Origin: Alphaproteobacteria bacterium
GTDB taxonomy: Bacteria; Pseudomonadota; Alphaproteobacteria; Reyranellales; Reyranellaceae
Assembly (NCBI GenBank): GCA_017308235.1
Contig: JAFKFL010000007.1
Coordinates: forward strand, 124,001-188,000
DNA: 64,000 bases
Direction: 5' to 3'
Shown: positions 15,911-23,600 of the stretch, piece after piece
Numbering within the stretch: position 1 is the first letter of the stretch
Layout of the letters: the number at the start of each line of letters is the position of its first letter
The notes under the pieces: generated by a model
What the model saw: the letters and a program-made list of their open reading frames with translations, nothing else
What the model was told of the DNA's origin: nothing
Databases searched by the model: none
Translations under genes and position numbers: made by a program

Positions 15911-17071
15911 ATGGCGTTGCATTTCGAGCGGAGTGAATTCGACGGAAGAGTTGCGAAGGCGCGGGCCGCGCTTCGACGCAACAAGCTGGCGGCGATCCTG
16001 CTGTTCGCGCAAGAAAGCCATTTCTACCTTACCGGCTTCGACACCAGTGGCTTCGTCTTTTTCCAGTGTGCGGTACTTACGGCGGATGACGGACCGGTCA
16101 CGTTGCTCACCCGCCGACCGGATCTCGAACAGGCCCGCCGCACCTCGACCATGGAAGACATCCGTCTGTGGTACGACACCGAAGGGGCCGATCCGTCACG
16201 CGAGCTGCGCGCCATCCTGGAGGAGAAGGGGCTGAAGGGCGCGCGCATCGGTATCGAGATGCGAACCTTCGGTCTTACCGCCAACAACTACGAATTGGTC
16301 CGACGCCAGCTCGAGGGATGGTGCGAGCTCGTCGATACGTCCAACCTGGTGCGCGAGCTCCGGGTCGTGAAGTCGCCGGCCGAGGTCGCCTATGTGAGGC
16401 GCGCAGCGGAACTTGCCGACGATTCCCTTGTCGCAATGCTGGAGGCCGCCGGGCCCGGTGTCTTCGAAGGCAGGATCGCGGCGGCAGGCGCGGCGGTCAT
16501 GCTCGAAGGTGGCGGCGATCCGCCACCTTCCGGGCCGGTGCTGGGGTCGGGCGATCGCGCGCTTCTGGTGCGCAGCGCGACCGGTTATCGCCATCTCGAT
16601 CCGGTCGACCAGCTCACCATGGAATTCGCGGCGAGCTACTGCCACTACTGCGCTTGCCTGATGCGCACTGTGGCGATCGGGCAGGGGAACGACGTCCAGC
16701 GCCGCATGTTCGAAGTCACGTGGGACGCCTTGCAGGCGATGACGGAAGCGGCGAAGCCCGGACGTCCCCTCGGCGAGATCGACGATGCGCACCGGCGCGT
16801 CTACGACAAGGCAGGCTATGGCGAGTTCCGCATGTCGGCGTGCGGCTATTCCCTGGGCGCGACCTACCGGCCTTCGTGGATGGACGTGCCGCCGATGCTC
16901 TATTCCGGCAATCCCATGCCGGCCGAGCCCGGCATGGTGCTGTTCCTGCACGCCATCCTGGTCGATGCGCCGAAGAACCTCGCCATGTCGCTCGGCCACA
17001 CCATCCTGATCACGGCAGATGGCCGCGACGTGCTGAGCCGCCTCACGCCCAGCTACGACATCCGCAAATAG
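15911..17071 (+). CDS. M24 family (creatinase/ectoine-hydrolase-like) protein lacking canonical metal ligands
   Basis: A 386-residue pita-bread hydrolase with an N-terminal creatinase-type domain (about 1-150; AAILLFAQESHFYLTGFD) and a C-terminal M24 domain. In metal-dependent M24 peptidases five ligands (D, D, H, E, E) are conserved. Here the matching places read E238 (TMEFAAS), C249 (CACLMRT), Y313 (CGYSLG), H347 (LFLHAI) and G362 (SLGHTI). This fits metal-free relatives such as creatinase and DoeA-like amidohydrolases, which cleave C-N bonds of small compounds. ATG at 15911 follows TTAGGAG. It is divergent from the Pot-type transporter and overlaps the M20 gene tail-to-tail by 19 nt. Confidence 0.88.
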   Translation: MALHFERSEFDGRVAKARAALRRNKLAAILLFAQESHFYLTGFDTSGFVFFQCAVLTADDGPVTLLTRRPDLEQARRTSTMEDIRLWYDTEGADPSRELRAILEEKGLKGARIGIEMRTFGLTANNYELVRRQLEGWCELVDTSNLVRELRVVKSPAEVAYVRRAAELADDSLVAMLEAAGPGVFEGRIAAAGAAVMLEGGGDPPPSGPVLGSGDRALLVRSATGYRHLDPVDQLTMEFAASYCHYCACLMRTVAIGQGNDVQRRMFEVTWDALQAMTEAAKPGRPLGEIDDAHRRVYDKAGYGEFRMSACGYSLGATYRPSWMDVPPMLYSGNPMPAEPGMVLFLHAILVDAPKNLAMSLGHTILITADGRDVLSRLTPSYDIRK

Positions 17072-18315
17072 TCGTAGGCGGAGAGGACGTGGGTGCGCAC
17101 GACGTGGAGGAATTCCTCCACGTCGACGTGCTCGTCGTGGGAGCCCATGCCGTGCGGGTAGGGGCCATAGACATAGGCCGGCACGCCGCGATGGCGCCAT
17201 AGCCGCGCGTCCGTTCCGCCGAGGCTCACGATCGGTGTCGGCCGAGGCTTGCCGAGCGCGGTCACGTTGGCCTGGATGATCCCGACCATCTCGTGGTCGG
17301 GGTCGCACCAGGACGGTTCCGATCCACCGATTTCCTTCCAGGTCGCTTCGGGATAGCGCTCGGCGATCTCGGCGATCTTCGGCAGGAGCTGCGCCTTGCC
17401 CATGCCGATCGGCAAGCGGAAATCCGCCTCGAAGGTGCAGCTTGACGGCACCATGTTGACCTTGGCGCCGCCCTTCATCGTGCCGATGTTCAGGGTGACC
17501 TTGGAGACGATGTCGCCTGCGCCTTTGCCCATCATGCGATCCATCACCGGCCGGCCAAGGTCGACGGCACGCTGAACATTGTCCGACATGACATGCTCGA
17601 TCTCGGCGAGCTTCTCGAGCTCGCCGGCGAGCTGCATCGCCACCTTGGTGGCACTCTTGGTCGCGTGCACATAGGCGCCATGGGCGCCCTGCGTGTGGAC
17701 CGTGAACTCGACCCACAAGGGGCCGCGCTCGCCGAACCGGATCGATTCCGGTCCGCTCGGCTCGCCATTGAGCAGGCAGTCGCCCAGCACCTCCGGGTGA
17801 TGTTCCATGAGATAGCGAGCGCCCCAGGGGCCGAACGTCTCCTCGTCGGAGACGGCCGTCAGCGTCAGGCGGCCGGGAAGCTCGTCACGCAGACGCGACA
17901 GCATCCAGTAGGTCATGATCGACGCGGTCGTGCCGGCCTTCATGTCGGCCGCGCCGCGTCCGTAGACACGGCCATCCGCCATCTCCGCGGCCCAAGGCTC
18001 TCGAGTCCAGCCCTTGCCATCGTCGGCGACCGGGAAGACGTCGATATGGCCGTTGAGCACCAGATGCCGGCCGGGTTTCGCGCCCTCGAACGTCGCCACG
18101 ATGTTCGGCATTGCAGGATTGGGCGCGATCTTGCGATGGACCAATCCCTTGGCGTCGAGAAAGCCGGTCACGTGAGCTGCCGCGTCGCCGGTATCGCCTG
18201 GCGGGTTGGGGCTGCGGGCGCGGATGAACCCTCGCAGGAACGCAACGATGTCGTCGCGCTCCTCATCGATCCATTTCAAAAGTTTGTCGCGTCCGCTCGT
18301 CATCGCGTTCCTCAT
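17053..18315 (-). CDS. M20 family metallo-amidase/peptidase (ArgE/DapE-like)
   Basis: A 420-residue cytoplasmic zinc hydrolase with all expected M20 ligands: H and D in LNGHIDVFPV (about residue 90), D in GRGAADMKAG (about 126), the catalytic and ligand glutamates in VSDEETFG (about 160), and a late H in GSHDEHVDVEE. The dimerisation domain lies between about 200 and 320. ATG at 18315 overlaps the amidohydrolase stop (ATGA), so the two form one operon; a second ATG four codons in is possible. Such enzymes remove acyl groups from amino compounds, consistent with a neighbouring amine importer and M24 hydrolase. Confidence 0.92.
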   Translation of the reverse strand: MRNAMTSGRDKLLKWIDEERDDIVAFLRGFIRARSPNPPGDTGDAAAHVTGFLDAKGLVHRKIAPNPAMPNIVATFEGAKPGRHLVLNGHIDVFPVADDGKGWTREPWAAEMADGRVYGRGAADMKAGTTASIMTYWMLSRLRDELPGRLTLTAVSDEETFGPWGARYLMEHHPEVLGDCLLNGEPSGPESIRFGERGPLWVEFTVHTQGAHGAYVHATKSATKVAMQLAGELEKLAEIEHVMSDNVQRAVDLGRPVMDRMMGKGAGDIVSKVTLNIGTMKGGAKVNMVPSSCTFEADFRLPIGMGKAQLLPKIAEIAERYPEATWKEIGGSEPSWCDPDHEMVGIIQANVTALGKPRPTPIVSLGGTDARLWRHRGVPAYVYGPYPHGMGSHDEHVDVEEFLHVVRTHVLSAYDYLRMS

Positions 18316-19934
18316 GCCTGGTAGTGCAACTTTCCGCCGACGAAAGTCATCACCGGCCTGATATCACGAATCTTCTGAGGGTCGATGGCAAACAAATCGC
18401 GGTCGAGCACGACGAAATCGGCAAGCTTGCCGACCTCGAGGCTTCCCTTGTCGCCTTCCTCGAAACCCGACCAGGCGCCGAGCCGTGTATAGGCCTTGAG
18501 GGCCTCGAGGGGGCTGACCGCCTGGCTTGCGCCGAGATCGGTGCCCGTGCCGCTGCGGCGATTGACCATCGACCACATCGCTGTCCACGGATTGAACCGG
18601 CAGACCGCCGCATCCGAGTGGCCAGGCGCTGGAACGCCGGCATCGACAAGCGCTCGGTGCGGCCACATGTGATCCATCGCGGCGCTGCCGCGGCCCGCCA
18701 CATAGGCGTCGCCGAGATCGTACATGAAGCCGGTGGCCGAGGAGTCGACGGCGCCGAGCTTGCGCAAGCGCTCGAGGATGGGCGGCGTGACGTAGCAGCA
18801 ATGCTCGACCCGCATACGATGGTCGGCGACCGGATGGGCTTCGAGAGCGGCTTCGATGGCATCGAGCGCAAAATCGATGCCGCGGTCGCCGACGCCTTCG
18901 ATGCAGACCAGGAGGCCGGCGCGGTGCGCGGCGATCGCCCGCTGCTTGAGGTCCTCGGCCTCGTAGAGGAGCATGCCGCGATTCTGCTCCGGCTCTCCAG
19001 GTACCGGCTTGCCGAGATAGGGCTCGTAGTAAGCGGCGGTGCGTCCGCTCGTGCTGCAATCGGGACACCATTCCACTCCGATCAGCCGCAGCTCGTCATT
19101 GCCGAAGCCGGTGCGGAGGCCGGCGGCGACCAGCGCTTCGATCAGCCCCGGCTCGCGGCCGCTTGCGATGATGCCCATGCGCACGCGCATGCGGCCGGCT
19201 CGCTGCATCTCCTGATAGGCCCTGATGGCGCGTGACGGTGTAAGCGAATTGTAGATGGAGGTGATGCCAAGACTGAGCGCCTCATCAAAGACCTGCTCCA
19301 TGCCTTGTGCGATCTCCGCCTCCGTGTCGTTCTCGTGGATATGCGAGAGGAAGATGTGGGCCGCGGTCTCGCGCACGAGGCCGGTCAGCTTGCCGCTTTC
19401 TGGCAGGCGGTCGAAGCGGCCGAACGCCGGATCAGGTGTGTCGTGACCGATCCCGCACTTGGCAAAGGCAGCCGAGTTGGCAAGACCGAGATGCCCATCG
19501 GTGCGCAGGATGAAGAGTGGATGGCCATGGCTCGCCGCATCGAGCTCATCGAGCGTCGGATATCCGCCGCTGTGGCGCTCGTTGAAGCGATAGCCGACGA
19601 ACCACTGTCCGGGCTCCATATCATCCGCTGCCGACGAGATGGCGGCCAGGAGCGCTTCCTTGGTGGCGACACGATCGGGGCCGAGATCGTGCCACTTCAC
19701 AAGCCTGACCGCGTAGCTGTCCGGATGGCAGTGGGAGTCGACGATGCCCGGAACAACAGTGCGACCCTCGAGGTCGATGACGCGGGTCGCCGGTCCGATC
19801 AGATCGTTAATGTCCCGACGAGATCCGCGTCCGACGATCCGTCCGGAACGGACGGCAAGGCAGGCGACGACGCTGTTGCGATCGTCGAGCGTGTGGATTC
19901 GCCCGTCGACGGCAACCAAATCTGCAAACAACAT
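18312..19934 (-). CDS. Amidohydrolase, YtcJ-like (amidohydrolase_3 family)
   Basis: A 540-residue metal-dependent hydrolase. The N-terminal strand-rich part (DGRIHTLDDRNSVV) and C-terminal segment (GKLADFVVLDRDLF) form the composite beta domain of the superfamily. The metal motif is DSHCHPD (about residue 66), RVEHCCYV holds a later histidine (about 360), and GHSDAAVCRFNPW stands near residue 420, where YtcJ relatives have a conserved aspartate. The start ATG at 19934 follows GAGGAAAG. Relatives hydrolyse N-substituted formamides or similar amides. With the M20 gene it forms a two-gene operon facing the M24 gene. Confidence 0.9.
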   Translation of the reverse strand: MLFADLVAVDGRIHTLDDRNSVVACLAVRSGRIVGRGSRRDINDLIGPATRVIDLEGRTVVPGIVDSHCHPDSYAVRLVKWHDLGPDRVATKEALLAAISSAADDMEPGQWFVGYRFNERHSGGYPTLDELDAASHGHPLFILRTDGHLGLANSAAFAKCGIGHDTPDPAFGRFDRLPESGKLTGLVRETAAHIFLSHIHENDTEAEIAQGMEQVFDEALSLGITSIYNSLTPSRAIRAYQEMQRAGRMRVRMGIIASGREPGLIEALVAAGLRTGFGNDELRLIGVEWCPDCSTSGRTAAYYEPYLGKPVPGEPEQNRGMLLYEAEDLKQRAIAAHRAGLLVCIEGVGDRGIDFALDAIEAALEAHPVADHRMRVEHCCYVTPPILERLRKLGAVDSSATGFMYDLGDAYVAGRGSAAMDHMWPHRALVDAGVPAPGHSDAAVCRFNPWTAMWSMVNRRSGTGTDLGASQAVSPLEALKAYTRLGAWSGFEEGDKGSLEVGKLADFVVLDRDLFAIDPQKIRDIRPVMTFVGGKLHYQA

Positions 19935-20232
19935 TTTCTTTGTTCTTTCCTCAAGCCCAACCGCAGATCATCTGGTCGCACGGCTTGTACCACGCTCCCC
20001 AGAGAGCGCGACGTGTCATTGCAGATGATTTCGCTTGGAAAAGGCGCCTCATGGCAGCGGCGCAATGTCTCCGATTGGCGCCGACGACGTTTGAGAGATA
20101 AGCGCCGATCCGCTCTAACTCCGAGTTGATTATACGTGCTTACGGTCATGCTGTACTGACGTTGCAAGACGGGGCAGGCGTATTGCCCAAGGATTCCTCT
20201 CTCACTTCCAGACGACCTTTTGGGAGCGCCCA
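19935..20232. other. Intergenic region, about 300 bp (divergent promoters)
   Basis: This region lies between the amidohydrolase operon (minus) and the RibD-like gene (plus) and must hold both promoters. A short palindrome CAGA-TCA-TCTG occurs near 19963-19973. I see no credible coding region. Confidence 0.5.
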
Positions 20233-21027
20233 TTGCCTGCAACTCGCATCCACTCGGAACGGACTCTTGTCGTCGACACGACCCAAGGCTGGGGCGAGGT
20301 CCCGAGCCTGCTTCGGTCCGGCAAGAAGCTTTCCGAACCCTGGGAAAGCCTCTTCGGCGGGCTGCGGCCGGTGTCAGCCAGCAGGCCAATTGTCGTCGGC
20401 CAGATCGGACAATCGCTCGACGGGCGTATCGCGACGTTGTCGGGCCATTCCCGTTACATCAACGGCCCGGAAGGGATCGCGCACCTGCATCGCTTGCGAG
20501 CCCTTGTCGATGCAGTCGTGGTCGGCGCCGGCACTGTCCGTGCCGATGACCCGCAACTCACGGTCCGGAACGTGAGCGGCCCGAACCCGGTGCGCGTGGT
20601 CATTGATCCCCGCGGGACACTCCCCGCTACGGCGCGCCCGTTCACGTCGGACGGCGTCCGCCGGATCGTCGTGACGTGTGAGAATGCCCAACTGAATACG
20701 TCTAACGGTATCGAGACGATCGTCTTGCCGGATGTGGCGGGTCGGATCGCCCCCGGAGCCATACTCGATGCCTTGAATGAACGAGGCATGGGCCGAATTC
20801 TGATCGAGGGAGGCGCGCAGACGGTTTCGTCCTTCTTATCGGCGGGCTGCCTTGATCGGCTGCATGTCGTCGTTGCCCCCATGATCCTGGGATCGGGAAT
20901 AACCGGTCTGGATCTGCCTCCGATCGCCGACATGACGGGGGCCATGCGCGTGCCAATGCGCGCCTATTCGCTGGGAACCGAGGTCTTGTTCGACTGCGAC
21001 CTGTCGGCCCAACGCGCCTGCAAGTAG
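20233..21027 (+). CDS. Stand-alone RibD C-terminal (reductase) domain protein
   Basis: A 264-residue protein of the dihydrofolate-reductase-like RibD_C fold, which in riboflavin synthesis reduces a ribosylaminopyrimidine with NADPH. Matches are GQSLDGRIATLSG (about residue 58), VGAGTVRADDPQLTVR (about 97-112), VRVVIDPRG, and ILIEGGAQTVSSFL (about 195). The deaminase domain of true RibD is absent; the first 50 residues are unrelated. TTG at 20233 is supported by GGGAG six bases upstream. It lies convergent to a glycosyltransferase and close to a PTPS homologue. This suggests reduction of a pterin or other pyrimidine-derived ring rather than housekeeping riboflavin synthesis. Confidence 0.88.
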   Translation: MPATRIHSERTLVVDTTQGWGEVPSLLRSGKKLSEPWESLFGGLRPVSASRPIVVGQIGQSLDGRIATLSGHSRYINGPEGIAHLHRLRALVDAVVVGAGTVRADDPQLTVRNVSGPNPVRVVIDPRGTLPATARPFTSDGVRRIVVTCENAQLNTSNGIETIVLPDVAGRIAPGAILDALNERGMGRILIEGGAQTVSSFLSAGCLDRLHVVVAPMILGSGITGLDLPPIADMTGAMRVPMRAYSLGTEVLFDCDLSAQRACK

Positions 21028-21055
21028 GACACGAAGCCGATCCTGCACGGCGCAT

Positions 21056-22126
21056 TCAGGTCAAGGTTGCGAGCAGGTCACTGAACCTGATTCCCGAAGC
21101 CGACCAGGACGGCAGTTTTGCCGCCTCCTTTTGTGCGCCAACGGCCAGCTTCTGTCGATGACCGTCATCCTTGATGAGCTCGCTCAACGCATCCGCGAGA
21201 GCAGCCGCGTTGCCGGGAGGAACGAGCCGGCCCGCGGATGAGGGCACGGTCCACGGAATCGCCCCGCCTGTTGTCCCGACGATGGGCAGGCCACTGGCCA
21301 TCGCTTCGGCAAAGGCCATGCCGTACCCTTCAAAGTGGGTCGCTGAGACGAAGAGATCCGCATCACGGTAAAGGGCCTGAAGATGATCGGGCGACACCTT
21401 ACCCAGCACCTCGACACGTGCGCTGAGATTGTGGCGGGAGATGATGCTGCCCAGTCGAGCCGCCTCTGCTTCGTGGCGGCTATGGTCGCCCGCAATTTTC
21501 AGATGCCAAGGCAGATTTGCAAGCTGTGCGACAGCCTCGACGAGAATATCGAAACCTTTGCGAGGAACGATCGTGCCGACCGACAGCAGGCGCAGCGCTT
21601 CACCTCGACATCTGATCGCTGCCGTCGGCCGATCGACACCCGGCAGGACCACCGAGATTCGGTCGGTCGGCACGTCGAACTGATCGGCCAGAACGGCTGC
21701 TGTCCATTCGCTGGTTACGATGACTTTTCGCGTCGCCATCAGGGCGGCGCGCTCGCTGGAGAAGAGCTCTGCGGAAACATCAGGCGTCAGCCCGGTCTCG
21801 AGGGACAAAGGGTGATGGACCAAGGCCACCACCGGCCGCGTTCGATGCAGGGCTGCGGCGATTTCTGGCAATGCCCCGAAGGCCAGACCGTCCAGGACGA
21901 TCGGACGATCGTTCGCCGTCGACATCAGAAGGGCTTCGGCGCTCGCCTTTTGAGCGGCATTTGGCCGGGGAAATCCGTCTCCCAGGCTAACAAGCTCGAC
22001 CTCCCAGCCCAGGCGACCGAGCTCCGCGATGATCCGGCGGTCGTAGGCATAACCTCCGGAGACGGTTTCGATGTCGCCGGGAATTGCCCACGTTAGTCGT
22101 TTGGCCACAAGGATGCCTCGTACCAT
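21056..22126 (-). CDS. Glycosyltransferase family 4 (GT-B fold)
   Basis: A 356-residue cytoplasmic glycosyltransferase. The donor-binding half shows LLSVGTIVPRKGFDILVEA (about residue 186), then EVLGKVSP, and the GT4 signature FVSATHFEGYGMAFAEAMASGLPIV (key residues E and E in HFEGYGMAFAEA), ending with GTTGGAIPWTVP. The N-terminal acceptor half has VSGGYAYDRRI. ATG at 22126 overlaps the PTPS-like gene by 34 nt; GTG at 22108 would reduce the overlap to 16. Last gene of the minus-strand set MDR, PTPS, GT4. A small-molecule acceptor such as a pterin is my inference from the neighbours. Confidence 0.9.
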   Translation of the reverse strand: MVRGILVAKRLTWAIPGDIETVSGGYAYDRRIIAELGRLGWEVELVSLGDGFPRPNAAQKASAEALLMSTANDRPIVLDGLAFGALPEIAAALHRTRPVVALVHHPLSLETGLTPDVSAELFSSERAALMATRKVIVTSEWTAAVLADQFDVPTDRISVVLPGVDRPTAAIRCRGEALRLLSVGTIVPRKGFDILVEAVAQLANLPWHLKIAGDHSRHEAEAARLGSIISRHNLSARVEVLGKVSPDHLQALYRDADLFVSATHFEGYGMAFAEAMASGLPIVGTTGGAIPWTVPSSAGRLVPPGNAAALADALSELIKDDGHRQKLAVGAQKEAAKLPSWSASGIRFSDLLATLT

Positions 22127-22503
22127 GCTCGTGCAACATGCGACTCCGAGATCGTTACGCGAATGGATTTCAGGTCCTTGCCGTTGCGGCCCAATCCCCC
22201 CATTCGCGCTGCCTCCGCGAGACGAGCATGGATGTAGTGCGTAAGGAATTCGGTTGTCGTGTTCTGTCCCTTGAAGTCTGGAATCGAATCGAGATTTTTG
22301 TAGTTGAGGGGACTGAGCGTCGCCTTCAGCGCCTCAGCCGCGCGGCCGATGTCGATCACGATGCCATTCTCGTCCAATGTGTCGGCGATGAAGGCGGCAT
22401 CGACAACGAATGTGGCGCCATGCAACTCCTGGGCAGGGCCGAACACTTCACCTTTGAACGAATGGGCGATCATGATGTGATCGCGAACTTCCACAGAATA
22501 CAC
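22093..22503 (-). CDS. 6-pyruvoyl-tetrahydropterin synthase/QueD-like protein with altered active site
   Basis: A 136-residue T-fold protein. The first zinc histidine (H14 in IMIAHSF) and the histidine of LHGATF (H28) are present. The third ligand of the family motif CxxxHGH is alanine (A30) and the catalytic cysteine is alanine (A24). The catalytic Asp-His pair, found in QueD within LDHHYLND, is N67-Y68 here (LNYKNLD). The glutamate near the C-terminus is kept (E120, ISESH). GTG at 22503 lies six bases after AGAGAGG; the TTG two codons before would abut that site. It follows the MDR gene after 15 bp. The fold suggests binding of a pterin-like ligand, but the normal synthase chemistry is unlikely. 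Confidence 0.88.
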   Translation of the reverse strand: MYSVEVRDHIMIAHSFKGEVFGPAQELHGATFVVDAAFIADTLDENGIVIDIGRAAEALKATLSPLNYKNLDSIPDFKGQNTTTEFLTHYIHARLAEAARMGGLGRNGKDLKSIRVTISESHVARAWYEASLWPND

Positions 22504-22518
22504 GCGCAACCTCTCTGG

Positions 22519-23493
22519 TCAGGGATAGTCAATACGCTGGCACAGAATGGAACTACCGTTCTTCAGAATGGCCGGCAATCTCGCGGGCAGTTCCTCGAAC
22601 AAAACAGGCGACTCTATAACGATGTCGAGCCGATCGTCCGCGAGCAATCCAATGGCATGTTCCAGTCGTCGGCGATGCGTCCAGGTCGGACGATGCGACG
22701 GCGCGACCCTGCCGACCTGACTGGCGACCAGCTTGAGACGCCGACTGTGGAACGCACCTCCAAGCAGTACTGACACCGGCGTATTGCCGTACCAACTCAA
22801 TTCGAGAACCGTGGCTTCGTCGGCCGCCGCCGCCAATGCCGTTGCGAGGCCATCGCTGCTCGCACTTGCATGAAAAACCAAGCTGCAATCGGTCAGGGCC
22901 GCATCAGGCGTTGCGAATCGCAGGCCCAATGCCATCGCAACAGAGGCGCGTGCGGGATTGATGTCGACCAGGGTGACATCAGCGGACATGAGCTCTCGGC
23001 AGAGGAACCCCGTCAGCGTCCCGACCACGCCCGCCCCCACGACGGCAACCTGCTCGAAAGGGCCGGGCCCGGCATCCCATACCGCGTTCAGGGCGGTCTC
23101 CATGTTGGCGGCCAGGATCGCGCGATGGGCAGGTATGCCTGCCGGTACCGCAACCGCAGCATCGCTGGGGAGGTTGAACGCAGTCTGATGCGGATGCAGG
23201 GCGAACACCGTGCGGCCGAGAAGAGGAGAGGGGCCAAGCTCGACGGTCCCGACGGTTGCGTACCCGTATTTTACGGGGAACGGAAAGCGACCTGCCATGA
23301 ATGGCGCGCGCATTCGCTCGAACTCCGAAGGCGGGACCCGTCCTTCGGCAACCAACGACTCGGTGCCTCGGCTGATCGCACCGTGCGTGGCCCGAATTCG
23401 CACGGATCCCGTCGTCGGTAATTCCAGGTTCTCTTCCCTGATCTGAGCTTCGCGCGCCCCTATGTACCAAAGTGCCCGAGCCGTGTCGGTCAT
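22519..23493 (-). CDS. MDR-superfamily dehydrogenase without zinc ligands
   Basis: A 324-residue medium-chain dehydrogenase-like protein. The N-terminal GroES-like half contains ATHGAISRGTESLV, where zinc alcohol dehydrogenases have the catalytic cysteine. No structural four-cysteine lobe is present either. The Rossmann motif is VAVVGAGVVGTLTG (about residue 148), with an acidic strand end (VTLVDINPA) favouring NAD. The layout resembles the BchC-type branch of the superfamily. ATG at 23493 is preceded by GAGG; a TTG eight codons earlier is less likely. First gene of MDR, PTPS-like and GT4. It probably carries out an NAD(P)-dependent redox step on the shared product. Confidence 0.87.
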   Translation of the reverse strand: MTDTARALWYIGAREAQIREENLELPTTGSVRIRATHGAISRGTESLVAEGRVPPSEFERMRAPFMAGRFPFPVKYGYATVGTVELGPSPLLGRTVFALHPHQTAFNLPSDAAVAVPAGIPAHRAILAANMETALNAVWDAGPGPFEQVAVVGAGVVGTLTGFLCRELMSADVTLVDINPARASVAMALGLRFATPDAALTDCSLVFHASASSDGLATALAAAADEATVLELSWYGNTPVSVLLGGAFHSRRLKLVASQVGRVAPSHRPTWTHRRRLEHAIGLLADDRLDIVIESPVLFEELPARLPAILKNGSSILCQRIDYP

Positions 23494-23564
23494 CACAGGC
23501 CTCGTTTGCCGCTTCAATTCAATTTGATCTTCGACCGCATTCTTTACGCTATGATGCGTCGATC

Positions 23565-23600
23565 AAGGAGGCCACTCGTTTGCCAAGCATCTCTCTGTGA
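23565..23600 (+). promoter_or_regulatory. Strong ribosome site with seven-codon leader frame overlapping the next start
   Basis: AAGGAGG at 23565-23571 is ideally placed for TTG at 23580. That frame reads six codons and stops with TGA at 23598-23600, overlapping the GTG at 23597 that opens the OpgH-like gene (GTGA). The OpgH-like gene has no good ribosome site of its own. Translational coupling through this mini-frame, or a one-base sequence error joining the two, would each explain it. Confidence 0.45.

Noticed and set aside
19963-19973. CAGATCATCTG as an operator
   Set aside because: A single short palindrome with no related copy near either start codon. It is mentioned only as part of the gap description.
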